Program-made: the position numbers and the translations under genes | Notes under the pieces: model-generated | Told to the model about the DNA's origin: nothing | Databases searched by the model: none | Seen by the model: only the letters and a program-made list of their open reading frames with translations | Shown here: positions 10,432 to 19,181 of the stretch, one piece after another | Numbering within the stretch: position 1 is the first letter of the stretch | How the letters are laid out: every line of letters begins with the position of its first letter | From: an uncultured Prevotellaceae bacterium | GTDB lineage: Bacteria > Bacteroidota > Bacteroidia > Bacteroidales > Bacteroidaceae | Reading direction: 5' to 3' | NCBI GenBank assembly: GCA_900314655.1 | Contig: OMWC01000011.1 | Location: forward strand, 95,455 to 159,454 | Length of the DNA: 64,000 nucleotides

Positions 10432-12138
10432 ATGAGAAAGATCCTTTTTGCCCTCAGTCTTTCATTTTTCACGCTTGGCGTTCATGCCGGTGATATCTAT
10501 GTGAAGGAAAACGGTTCTGTGGCCGAGGCTCTGAAGCAGGCCCGCGAATGGCGGCGCCTAAACAGTCCGCAAGCGGCGGGCGGCATCCGCATCCATCTGG
10601 CCGATGCCGTCTATCCGTTGCAGAAGCCGTTATTTATCCGCCCCGAGGATAGCGGCACAAAGGATTCGCCCACCATCATCATGGGTGGCACACTCTCTGG
10701 TGGCATCGCCGTTGGCGGATGGAAACGTGAAGGCAAACTGTGGGTGGCTGAGGCTCCCCGCGACGGCAACCGCATTGTCTATACCCGTCAGCTCTGGGTG
10801 AACGGCAGGAAGGCCCAGCTGGCCCGTGGTCCATTTGTCCGTCTTACTGATTTCGACAAAGAAGCCAAGACCATCACACTACCTGTCTCCCTCTCTGCGG
10901 GAGAGGATTGGGGAGGGGCCGAACTGTTTCTGCTCCAGCGATGGGCCATTGCCATTCTCCGCATCAAGTCTGTCACGGGGATAAACGGGCAGACCGTTCT
11001 CTCATTCCATGAACCGGAGAGCGAGCTGGAGTTCTCGCATCCCTGGCCGCAGCCTGTCATCAACGGCGAGAAAGGCAGCAGTGCCGCTTTCCTGCAAAAC
11101 AGCCGTTTGCTGCTTGATGAGCCCGGCGAGTTCTGGCAGGAATATCCCAGCGGGCGGATTTATTATTATCCTCGCACTGAAGATGAAGGGCGTTGTGACA
11201 CAGTCACAACATACCTTAAATGCGATGCGATTGTTCCGCATCTTTCCACGCTCGTGGAATTTGCCGGCACCGAAGACCGCAGCGTTTCCTATATCCGTTT
11301 CGAGAACACCCGTTTCGAACATGCTTCCTGGCTGACACCTTCTGAGCAAGGCCATGTCACCCTGCAAGGAGGCTTCCCCCTTATCGATGCTTATAAACTC
11401 CAAGAACCAGGACTGTTCCACAAGGCATCACTCGAAAACCAGGCATGGGTGAGCCGTCCGGAGGCTGCCGTCAAGGCCCGTTTTGCCCACAACATCTCAT
11501 TCAGCCAGTGTGCTTTTAGTCATCTGGCTGCTACCGGTCTCGACTTGGAACAGCGCGTGAGCGTCTCCACCATCGACGGCTGCCAGTTTGAAGACATCGG
11601 CGGCACGGCCATCATGGCAGGGCCTTTTGGCGAAGGAGGTTTCGAGACGCATATTCCTTACCTCGGTAACCTGCTCTGCGACAGCATCGAAATCAGGCGC
11701 TGCCGTATCCACGATGCCACCAACGAAGACTGGGGGGCCGTTGCCATTGGAGCAGGCTATGTAAGGAACACCAAGATAGTACAAAACGAAGTTTCTCACG
11801 TCAATTATTCAGGAATCTGTGTTGGTTGGGGCTGGACGCCCCTTGAGAGCGGTATGCGCAACAACCACATTGAGAACAACGTGGTCAGCGACTATGCCCG
11901 CCACCTCTATGATGCCGGCGGCATCTATACGCTCTCCTATCAGCCGGGTTCCTCCATCAGCGGCAACCGCATCGGTGCGCCCCACAAGGCTCCATACGCC
12001 ACCAACGACCGCGCCTTTGCCATCTACTTCGACGAGGCCACCAATGGTTTCACGGTAGAAAACAACCTGATGGACCCCGAGAGCATTGGCTGGAATCAGC
12101 CTGGCTCGGACATGAAGCTGAGAAACAACCATAAATAA
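10432..12138 (+). CDS. secreted right-handed beta-helix glycosidase, GH141-like
   Basis: A 568-residue protein with a signal peptide (MRKILFALSLSFFTLGVHA). It has an N-terminal DIYVKENGS region, a jelly-roll-like insert and then helix rungs with repeated NxI/CxF motifs (SQCAFSHLAATG, CQFEDIGGTAI, NHIENNVVSDY, GGIYTLS). The plan resembles GH141, a family with alpha-L-fucosidase and xylanase members; other beta-helix families are possible. Residues of about 152-163 are encoded by a CCCTCTC palindrome that keeps the frame. The gene begins 8 bp after the GH2 gene, and the next gene starts immediately after its stop. Confidence 0.6.
   Translation: MRKILFALSLSFFTLGVHAGDIYVKENGSVAEALKQAREWRRLNSPQAAGGIRIHLADAVYPLQKPLFIRPEDSGTKDSPTIIMGGTLSGGIAVGGWKREGKLWVAEAPRDGNRIVYTRQLWVNGRKAQLARGPFVRLTDFDKEAKTITLPVSLSAGEDWGGAELFLLQRWAIAILRIKSVTGINGQTVLSFHEPESELEFSHPWPQPVINGEKGSSAAFLQNSRLLLDEPGEFWQEYPSGRIYYYPRTEDEGRCDTVTTYLKCDAIVPHLSTLVEFAGTEDRSVSYIRFENTRFEHASWLTPSEQGHVTLQGGFPLIDAYKLQEPGLFHKASLENQAWVSRPEAAVKARFAHNISFSQCAFSHLAATGLDLEQRVSVSTIDGCQFEDIGGTAIMAGPFGEGGFETHIPYLGNLLCDSIEIRRCRIHDATNEDWGAVAIGAGYVRNTKIVQNEVSHVNYSGICVGWGWTPLESGMRNNHIENNVVSDYARHLYDAGGIYTLSYQPGSSISGNRIGAPHKAPYATNDRAFAIYFDEATNGFTVENNLMDPESIGWNQPGSDMKLRNNHK
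10886..10918. repeat. CCCTCCC-type palindrome inside a gene
   Basis: CTCCCTCTCTGCGGGAGAG followed by GGGGAGGGG. It lies in frame in the beta-helix gene and encodes a SLSAGEDWGG loop. Confidence 0.65.
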
Positions 12139-14406
12139 ATGATACAAACAAACTACCATCTTTTCGACTTCCTCGATTTCGACGAGGAACTGAAACAAGA
12201 CAAATCTCTATGGAAGGCGTATGCCCCTACCGCAGTCTATGAACATGAGGGCGACATCTGCATCGACATTCCCTTCCAGAGGCAGATAAAGGCCAACGAT
12301 ATGGCCCCCGATACAACTGTCGGGCAAAAGACTCATACCCTCATCATCCGCTATTACGAGCCGATGATTATCCGCATTTTTGCAGATTTCTCAGATTCTC
12401 AAGGTCATTCTGATTGCTCCGAGAACTCCGAGATGCTCCAATTCAGCGAACGCGTCCTGAGGAAACCTCTCCGTATCGAGCAGACCGCCGACGGCTATCT
12501 GCTGAAAACTCCCGAAGGTCTCACTCGTGCATTCATCAATATGGCCCAGGCTCCCATCGACCATTGGAGCGACCTGCAACCTGCTCCGCAGCCTACCATA
12601 GATATCCGCTTCTACCCAGAAGGTGACACCCATAAGGAGATTGCCTTGGCCGCCTACGACCATTTCTCCCCGCCACGCTATGATGCCCTCCCCGTCGGTT
12701 TTGTCGAGAACGAATCCAAGCCGTCTGTCGGCCTGCTCTCTTTTGCCTGCCGCGCCGACGAATGCTTCTGCGGCACTGGCGAACGTTTCAAGAAAATGGA
12801 TCTCAGCGGACAGTCGTTCTATCTGAAGAACCAAGACGGACAGGGCGTGAACAACAGCCGCACCTACAAGAACATACCGTTCTATATCTCCAGCCGCATG
12901 TATGGCTGTTTCTATCATACCACGGCACACGCCAAACTCGACCTTGCCGCCCACAGCACACGCTCGGTGCAGTTTCTTAACGAACAGCCCGAGGTGGATG
13001 CTTTCCTGATTGGCGGCCAGTCGGTAGAGGAAATCCTTCGTGGCTACCGCGACCTGACAGGCTACCCGTCGATGCCGCCGCTCTGGAGCTTCGGCGTGTG
13101 GATGAGTCGTATGACCTACTTCTCTGCCGACGAGGTGAATGCCATCTGCGACCGGCTTCGTCAGGAGCATTATCCCTGCGACGTCATTCATCTCGACACG
13201 GGATGGTTCAAGACCGACTGGCTCTGCGAATGGAAATTCAACGAGGAGCGCTTCCCCAATCCTCCCGCCTTTATCAAAGGGCTCAAGGATAAAGGTTTCC
13301 GCGTCTCGCTCTGGCAGTTGCCCTACGTGGCCGAAGGAGCCGAACAGATTACGGAGGCCCGCGAGAATGACTACATCGGACCGCTCACGAAGAAACAGGA
13401 ATCCGAGGGTTCCAACTTCTCCACGCTCGACTATGCCGGCACTATCGACTTCACTTACGACAAGGCCACCGAGTGGTACAAGGGATTGCTGCGCCGATTG
13501 CTCCAGATGGGTGTGAAGTGCATCAAGACCGATTTCGGCGAGAACATCCACATGGATGCCAAATACAAGAACATGTCGCCCGAGCTGCTCAACAATCTCT
13601 ATGCGCTGCTCTATCAGAAAGCAGCATACGAGGTGACGGAGGAAGTGACGGGCGACGGCATTGTATGGGCACGTGCTGCCTGGGCCGGTTGTCAGCGCTA
13701 TCCGCTCCATTGGGGCGGCGACAGTTGTTCTTCGTGGGACGGCATGGCGGGCTCACTGAAGGGAGGACTCCACTTCGGACTCTCGGGCTTTGCCTTCTGG
13801 AGTCATGACGTGCCGGGATTCCACACATTGCCCAACTTCATGAACGGCATTGTGCAGGATGATGTCTATGTGCGCTGGACGCAGTTCGGAGTCTTCAGCA
13901 GCCATATCCGCTACCACGGCACCAACAAGCGCGAGCCCTGGCATTATCCCAGGATTGCCGACATCGTGAAGAAATGGTGGAACCTGCGCTATGCGCTCAT
14001 TCCGTATATACTTCAGGAAAGCCTCATCGCCACCGAGACGGGTCACTCCGTCATCGAGGCGCTCATCTTCCAGCATCCAGAGGATAAGACCTGCTGGCAT
14101 ATCGACGACCAGTATTATTTCGGCCATGATTTCCTCGTCTGTCCTGTCATGAACAGCGAGAACAGCCGCGATGTCTATCTGCCGGCTTCCGATTCTCCGT
14201 GGGTCAATTTCTTCACGGGCGAACGCTATCAGGGCGGCCAATGGCTCCACCTGAAGGACATTCCGCTCGAAGAGATGCCCGTCTTTGTACGCGAAGGTGT
14301 TCAGATTCCGATGTATCCCGAACACGTGGAATGCACCGACGAGATGGACCTCGAAAAGACCGTTATCCTCAACATCGACCAGAACTTCAAAGGCTATAAG
14401 ATATGA
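12139..14406 (+). CDS. cytoplasmic GH31 alpha-glycosidase, alpha-xylosidase-like
   Basis: A 755-residue GH31 enzyme without a signal peptide, so it acts in the cytoplasm on imported sugar. The nucleophile is D465 in IKTDFGE, and the acid/base is D528 in LHWGGD. KTDFGE and HWGGD with GLSGFAFWSHD are the pattern of YicI-type alpha-xylosidases, though specificity could be different. A SDSQGHSDCSENSE segment near residue 90 is a simple-repeat-like insertion. The ATG directly abuts the previous stop. The stop overlaps the next start (ATGA at 14403-14406), so translation is probably coupled. Confidence 0.85.
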   Translation: MIQTNYHLFDFLDFDEELKQDKSLWKAYAPTAVYEHEGDICIDIPFQRQIKANDMAPDTTVGQKTHTLIIRYYEPMIIRIFADFSDSQGHSDCSENSEMLQFSERVLRKPLRIEQTADGYLLKTPEGLTRAFINMAQAPIDHWSDLQPAPQPTIDIRFYPEGDTHKEIALAAYDHFSPPRYDALPVGFVENESKPSVGLLSFACRADECFCGTGERFKKMDLSGQSFYLKNQDGQGVNNSRTYKNIPFYISSRMYGCFYHTTAHAKLDLAAHSTRSVQFLNEQPEVDAFLIGGQSVEEILRGYRDLTGYPSMPPLWSFGVWMSRMTYFSADEVNAICDRLRQEHYPCDVIHLDTGWFKTDWLCEWKFNEERFPNPPAFIKGLKDKGFRVSLWQLPYVAEGAEQITEARENDYIGPLTKKQESEGSNFSTLDYAGTIDFTYDKATEWYKGLLRRLLQMGVKCIKTDFGENIHMDAKYKNMSPELLNNLYALLYQKAAYEVTEEVTGDGIVWARAAWAGCQRYPLHWGGDSCSSWDGMAGSLKGGLHFGLSGFAFWSHDVPGFHTLPNFMNGIVQDDVYVRWTQFGVFSSHIRYHGTNKREPWHYPRIADIVKKWWNLRYALIPYILQESLIATETGHSVIEALIFQHPEDKTCWHIDDQYYFGHDFLVCPVMNSENSRDVYLPASDSPWVNFFTGERYQGGQWLHLKDIPLEEMPVFVREGVQIPMYPEHVECTDEMDLEKTVILNIDQNFKGYKI

Positions 14407-17342
14407 ACACCTGGAAACCGAATCTCGAAGAAACCAAACGCCACTACATCGACTGGTGGAATCATAAGGGTATTATATTAAATATGTGGGAGCACTTCCA
14501 GGAAGGTGTCACCCCCCATGCCGACATCCCGGCCCCACCGGCTCCGAAAGACCTGAACCAACGGTGGTTCGACCCGCAATGGCGTGCAGAATATCTCGAC
14601 TGGTATGTGGCCCATTCTTCATTGATGGCCGATATGCTGCCTGTGGCTAACACCCAGCTGGGACCTGGTTCCTTGGCTGCCATCCTGGGCGGTGTCTTCG
14701 AGGGTGGCGAGGATACCATCTGGATACATCCCGATCCCAACTACACCGACGACATCCATTTCGACGAGAACCATCCCAACTGGCTGCTCCACAAACAACT
14801 GCTGAAAGCCTGCAAGGAAAAGGCACAGGGCCACTACTATGTAGGCATGCCCGACCTAATGGAAGGCCTCGATGTGCTGGCGGCCATGAAAGGCACCGAC
14901 AAGGTGCTTCTCGACACGGTGATGCAGCCTGAAGTGCTGGAACACCAGATGCAGCAGATTAACGACATCTATTTCCGAGTGTTCGACGAACTCTACGACA
15001 TCATCCGCGAGGGCGACGAGATGGCCTTCTGCTATTTCTCGTCGTGGGCACCGGGCAAGATGTCGAAACTGCAAAGCGACATCTCGACCATGATTTCCGA
15101 GGACGACTATCGCCGGTTCGTACAGCCGTTCATCCGCGAGCAATGCCAAAAGATAGACTACACGCTCTATCATCTCGACGGCGTGGGAGCCATGCACCAT
15201 CTGCCCGCCCTGCTCGAAATCAAGGAACTCAATGCCATACAGTGGACTCCCGGCGTAGGACAGCCGCAGGGCGGTTCCTCCAAATGGTACGATCTCTACC
15301 GCCAGATTCTTGAGGGCGGCAAGAGCATCATGGCCTGCTGGGTGACGCTCGACGAACTCCGTCCGCTGCTCGACAATATCGGCGGCGACGGTGTGCACCT
15401 CGAAATGGACTTCCACAACGAGCAGGAGGTGGAACAGGCCATGAAGATCATCGATGATTTCCAAAGGTCAAGCCCCTCTCCAGTTCTCCCAAAAGAAGAG
15501 GGAATGAAGAGCCCTGAGGCCCGCGTTCAGGCCATCATCGAGAAGGTGGAAAGAGAAGTCCAGTATGCTGCTGTGTCACCGCAGCAAAAACCGCTTCTCG
15601 CCGATGCCGCCTCCCATCGCGTTCTCGTGCTCGACGGTGCTATGGGCACCATGATTCAGCGCTACCAGCTCCGCGAAGAAGATTTCCGCGGATACCGTTT
15701 TGCCCGCCATCCGCAAACGCTCACGGGCTGCAACGACCTGCTCAGCATGACCTGCCCCGTCGTCATCCGCGATATTCATCGCCGCTACTTAGAGGCAGGA
15801 GCCGACCTCATTGAAACCAACACCTTCAATGCACAGCGCATCTCACTGGCCGGCTATGGACTGCAGGACCATGTGCGCGACATCAATCTCGCTGCCTGCC
15901 AACTGGCCCGCGAGGCTGCCGATGCTTTCACCACGGACGATAAGCCCCGCTATGTCTTGGGCAGCATCGGTCCTACCGACAAGACCTCGAGCATGAGTAC
16001 GGGCAAAGAGCCCGCCCTCGACAAGAATACGCTGAAAGAAGCTTATCGCGAACAAATAGATGCGCTTATCGACGGCGGCGTGGATGCCCTGCTCATCGAA
16101 ACCATTTTCGACGTGGAGAATGCCCGCCAGGCTATCGAAGCCGCCCAAGAGACGATGCGGCAGAAGGGGAAAGAACTCCCCGTCATGCTCAGTTTCTCGG
16201 TCAGCACTCCTGATGGTCACAATATGCTCGGCCAGAGCATATTCGATTTCCTCGACTCGCTCAGTCCTGTATGTGGTCATGCCATGACCACTCTATTCTC
16301 CGTAGGCATCAACTGCTATGCTGATGCTGCTGAAATGCTGCCGCTGCTACAGCAGCTTGGCTCACGCTATTCCTGCCGGATTTCGGCTTATCCCAATGCC
16401 GGAATGCCCGACGGGAAAGGCTGCTACAATAAAACGCCCGAACAGCATCAGCGTGATCTTTGGCCTCTGCTCGACGGTCATGTGGTGGATATCCTCGGTG
16501 GCTGTTGCGGCACCACCGACCAGTATATTGCGAAGATTGCAGAATTGGTGCAGCCAGCGGAAGGGTGCTTTGTGAGTCCGAGAAAAGAAAACCAAAGACC
16601 CACCCCAGCCCTCCCTATAAGGGAGGGAGCAAATACTCTTGCAACAGAAAGCCCATCTGAATCTAATAGTAATACCCCCCTCCCTCATAGGGAGGGCAAG
16701 GGAGGGTCTCCTGGTGGGTCTGTTTCCTCATCTATCATTTCCGGCAATGCTGCCGAATGTGCTGCTGCCACCAAGGCGGCCTTAGCCGAAGGAGCGCAGC
16801 CGCAAGACATTATCAACGGGCAGATGATCAGCGCCATGTCGGAGGTTGGTCAGCGATTCCAGGACGGTAAGGCTTTCGTGCCGCAGCTGCTGATGGCAGG
16901 TCGCGCCATGAAGGCCGGACTCGAAGTGCTGAAGCCACTGATGGCCGGACAAGCCTCCAGCAGCATCGGCAAGGTGGTCATCGGAACCGTGAAAGGCGAC
17001 CTCCACGACATCGGCAAGAACCTCGTGGCCTCCATGCTCGAAGGCTGTGGTTTCGAAGTCGTCAATATCGGCATCGATGTCTCGGCCGACAAGTTCATCG
17101 AGGAAGTAAAGAAACACGAACCCGACATCCTCTGCATGTCGGCCCTTCTCACCACCACGATGGGCTATATGAAAGAAGTCATCGACGCGCTCGAGAAAGC
17201 CGGTATCCGCCAGCGTGTGAAGGTCATGGTGGGCGGTGCTCCCGTCAGTCAGGGCTTTGCCGACGAGATTGGTGCCGACGGCTATAGCGACAATGCCAAT
17301 ACAGCCGTACAGGTGGCTAAGCAACTATTGGGTGTTAGGTGA
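14403..17342 (+). CDS. UroD-type methyltransferase / homocysteine methyltransferase / B12-binding fusion
   Basis: A 979-residue cytoplasmic fusion. Residues 1-350 are a uroporphyrinogen-decarboxylase-fold domain like those of methylcobamide methyltransferases (MtaA, CmuA). Residues 400-715 are a MetH-type homocysteine methyltransferase with zinc ligands C638, C701 and C702 (GINC, GGCCGTT). Residues 780-979 are a B12 cap and corrinoid domain with DLHDIGK (base-off ligand H868), SALLTT and VGGAP. MetH's methyltetrahydrofolate-binding and activation domains are absent. The obvious reading is a methyl relay from a non-folate donor through the corrinoid to homocysteine, giving methionine. Both linkers (about 355-367 and 731-772) are encoded by palindromic repeats. 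Its place between a GH31 and a sugar symporter suggests a methylated sugar or released methanol as donor (inference). Confidence 0.85.
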   Translation: MNTWKPNLEETKRHYIDWWNHKGIILNMWEHFQEGVTPHADIPAPPAPKDLNQRWFDPQWRAEYLDWYVAHSSLMADMLPVANTQLGPGSLAAILGGVFEGGEDTIWIHPDPNYTDDIHFDENHPNWLLHKQLLKACKEKAQGHYYVGMPDLMEGLDVLAAMKGTDKVLLDTVMQPEVLEHQMQQINDIYFRVFDELYDIIREGDEMAFCYFSSWAPGKMSKLQSDISTMISEDDYRRFVQPFIREQCQKIDYTLYHLDGVGAMHHLPALLEIKELNAIQWTPGVGQPQGGSSKWYDLYRQILEGGKSIMACWVTLDELRPLLDNIGGDGVHLEMDFHNEQEVEQAMKIIDDFQRSSPSPVLPKEEGMKSPEARVQAIIEKVEREVQYAAVSPQQKPLLADAASHRVLVLDGAMGTMIQRYQLREEDFRGYRFARHPQTLTGCNDLLSMTCPVVIRDIHRRYLEAGADLIETNTFNAQRISLAGYGLQDHVRDINLAACQLAREAADAFTTDDKPRYVLGSIGPTDKTSSMSTGKEPALDKNTLKEAYREQIDALIDGGVDALLIETIFDVENARQAIEAAQETMRQKGKELPVMLSFSVSTPDGHNMLGQSIFDFLDSLSPVCGHAMTTLFSVGINCYADAAEMLPLLQQLGSRYSCRISAYPNAGMPDGKGCYNKTPEQHQRDLWPLLDGHVVDILGGCCGTTDQYIAKIAELVQPAEGCFVSPRKENQRPTPALPIREGANTLATESPSESNSNTPLPHREGKGGSPGGSVSSSIISGNAAECAAATKAALAEGAQPQDIINGQMISAMSEVGQRFQDGKAFVPQLLMAGRAMKAGLEVLKPLMAGQASSSIGKVVIGTVKGDLHDIGKNLVASMLEGCGFEVVNIGIDVSADKFIEEVKKHEPDILCMSALLTTTMGYMKEVIDALEKAGIRQRVKVMVGGAPVSQGFADEIGADGYSDNANTAVQVAKQLLGVR
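15471..15504. repeat. degenerate CCCTCTCC palindrome forming linker 1
   Basis: An imperfect copy of the dispersed palindrome between the UroD and homocysteine methyltransferase domains. It encodes SPSPVLPKEEG in frame. Confidence 0.6.
16596..16718. repeat. two CCCTCCC palindromes forming linker 2
   Basis: Copies at 16596-16629 (CCCACCCCAGCCCTCCCT, loop, AGGGAGGG) and 16674-16718 (CCCCCCTCCCTCATAGGGAG and more) lie between the homocysteine methyltransferase and B12 domains. They encode RPTPALPIREG and TPLPHREGKGGSP in frame. Confidence 0.85.
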
Positions 17343-17356
17343 TGGGTGATAAATGA
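17331..17356. repeat. GGGTGTTAGGTGATGGGTGA heptamer repeat
   Basis: Three or four units of a seven-base GGGTGNT repeat span the end of the methyltransferase fusion and supply its stop codon. Relatives are at 19548, 25344, 31320 and 43971. Confidence 0.6.
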
Positions 17357-17394
17357 CTCTTTACCCCCAAACTCTCAAAATCTTTACTTTAACA

Positions 17395-17420
17395 GATTCT
17401 TCACTCTTCAATCTTCACTA
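17395..17420. repeat. TCTTCAC simple repeat
   Basis: ATTCTTCACTCTTCAATCTT immediately before the symporter start, the same repeat type as at 4316-4347. Confidence 0.6.
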
Positions 17421-17424
17421 AAAT

Positions 17425-18987
17425 ATGATTCACGCAAAATTCCTCGGTTCCCTCGATTGGGTCATTCTGATCACCTATTTCGTCATCCTGCTGGCCATCG
17501 GCATTTGGGCAAGCACCAAGCGCAAGAAAGGTTCGTCGCTATTCCTGGCCGAACACTCGCTCCGCTGGCATCACATCGGCTTTTCCATGTGGGGCACCAA
17601 CGTGGGACCCTCCATGCTGATAGCCTCGGCTTCGGCAGGTTTCACCACGGGTATCGTCTCGGGCAACTATGCCTGGTATGCCTTCGTGTTCATCTTCCTG
17701 CTGGCGTTTGTCTTTGCACCACGCTATCTGGGCAGCAACGTGAGCACGCTGCCTGAATTCATGGGACTGCGCTTCGGACAGCAGACGCGCAACATCCTGG
17801 CATGGTACACCATCGTCACGGTGCTCATCTCGTGGCTCGCCCTGACGCTCTTTGCCGGTGGCATCCTTATCCGTCAGGTGTTCGGCATCCCCATGTGGGC
17901 ATCGGCCTGCATCCTGCTGGCCATCTCTGCCTTCTTCACCATGCTCGGCGGACTGAAGGCCGTGGCCTACACCAACGTCTATCAGATGATCCTGCTCATC
18001 GTCGTTTCGGCCACGCTCACCATTGTGGGACTCTCAAAAGTGGGCGGCATCAGCGGACTCACCGCTGCCGTGCCGTCAAACTATTGGAACCTCTTCCAGC
18101 CCAACGATGATCCCGCCTTCCCCTGGCTACCTATCCTGCTGGGCTACCCCATCATGGGCGTGTGGTTCTGGTGTACTGACCAAAGCATGGTGCAGCCCGT
18201 GCTGGCTGCCAAGAACCTCAACGAAGGACAGAAGGGAGCCAACTTCACCGGCTGGCTGAAGATTCTCGACGTAGCCCTGTATATCCTGCCCGGTATCATC
18301 TGCCTGGCGCTCTATCCCGGCCTGAAGAATCCCGATGAGGCCTATATGACGATGGTTACCAACCTCTTCCCCATGGGAATGGTCGGGCTGGTGCTCGCCG
18401 TGCTCACGGCCGCCCTGGTCTCTACTATCGGTTCGGCGCTCAACGCCCTTTCCACGGTGTTCACTATGGACATCTACGTGAAGAACCACCCCAAGGCCAC
18501 TCCCGAGCAGCTCATCCGTGTAGGCCAGCAGGTCACCATCATGGGAGCCATCCTCTCGGTGCTTATCTGTATTGCCATCGACAGCATCAAGGGGCTCAAC
18601 CTCTTCAACATTTTCCAGTCCGTCTTGGGATTCATTGCTCCGCCTATGTCGGCCGTCTTCCTTTTCGGCGTATTCTGGAAGCGCTGCACTACGCGGGCCG
18701 CCAACATGGCCCTCACCTGGGGCACCGTGTTCAGCATCGGCACCGGCATTCTCTACCTCTTCGTGCTCAACGGTGCTTCCTTCTGGCCCCATTTCATGAT
18801 GCTCTCCTTCTGGATATTCGTCATCATCGCCGCGGCCATGGTCATCGTCTCACTCCTCGACAAGAGCGAGCAGCAAGTGTCCTATATGCAGAAACTCGTG
18901 GAACCCGCCTCACGCGGCGTGAAGACGGCCTGGGCCCTGCTCATCATTGTGATGATAGCCCTCTACGTCTTCTTCAACGGCCATTGA
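17425..18987 (+). CDS. sodium:solute symporter (SSS family), probably sugar
   Basis: A 520-residue inner-membrane symporter of the SGLT/SSS family with about 13-14 hydrophobic segments. Family features include the early SMWGTNVGPSMLIASASAG sodium/substrate region, GGLKAVAYTNVYQ and the segment ALVSTIGSALNALSTVF. Length is normal for the family. It ends the plus operon, 82 bp after the methyltransferase fusion. It would bring the sugar released by the secreted GH2 and beta-helix enzymes to the cytoplasmic GH31. The substrate is not readable from the sequence. Confidence 0.85.
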   Translation: MIHAKFLGSLDWVILITYFVILLAIGIWASTKRKKGSSLFLAEHSLRWHHIGFSMWGTNVGPSMLIASASAGFTTGIVSGNYAWYAFVFIFLLAFVFAPRYLGSNVSTLPEFMGLRFGQQTRNILAWYTIVTVLISWLALTLFAGGILIRQVFGIPMWASACILLAISAFFTMLGGLKAVAYTNVYQMILLIVVSATLTIVGLSKVGGISGLTAAVPSNYWNLFQPNDDPAFPWLPILLGYPIMGVWFWCTDQSMVQPVLAAKNLNEGQKGANFTGWLKILDVALYILPGIICLALYPGLKNPDEAYMTMVTNLFPMGMVGLVLAVLTAALVSTIGSALNALSTVFTMDIYVKNHPKATPEQLIRVGQQVTIMGAILSVLICIAIDSIKGLNLFNIFQSVLGFIAPPMSAVFLFGVFWKRCTTRAANMALTWGTVFSIGTGILYLFVLNGASFWPHFMMLSFWIFVIIAAAMVIVSLLDKSEQQVSYMQKLVEPASRGVKTAWALLIIVMIALYVFFNGH

Positions 18988-19040
18988 GCAGTTGATATTT
19001 GGTTTGCGAGTGATGGGAAATCGGGGAGCGTGAAAACTTG

Positions 19041-19164
19041 TGCAGAATTTGTGTCGGTGATTTGCACTTTTTGTGCAAGGCCTTTGCACAATTTGTGCGG
19101 ATGCGTTGCACAAAGTGTGCAGATGGGTTGCACAACTTGTGCGCATCATCTGCACAGATTCTGC
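19041..19164. repeat. six-unit array of 14-bp palindromes with 22-bp period
   Basis: The 194-bp gap between the convergent symporter and LytTR genes holds TGCAC-NNNN-GTGCA palindromes starting at 19041 (degenerate), 19063, 19085, 19107, 19129 and 19151, spaced exactly 22 bp. Spacers vary while the arms are kept. Placement between two gene ends argues against a normal operator; a bidirectional terminator or a protein-binding array is possible. Confidence 0.85.
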
Positions 19165-19181
19165 ACTCCTTAGGATGCTTG

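Noticed and set aside
12391..13710. 439-codon frame antisense to GH31
   Set aside because: The sense strand has complete catalytic motifs; antisense has none.
14403..15470. Haem-pathway uroporphyrinogen decarboxylase
   Set aside because: The domain is fused to methyltransferase and corrinoid domains and sits in a sugar operon; methyltransferase relatives fit better.
18127..18792. 221-codon frame antisense to the symporter
   Set aside because: Shadow frame with charged low-complexity sequence; the sense strand gene is clear.
19041..19164. CRISPR-like array
   Set aside because: The units are 22-bp period palindromes with only 4-8 bp variable spacers and no cas genes are nearby.
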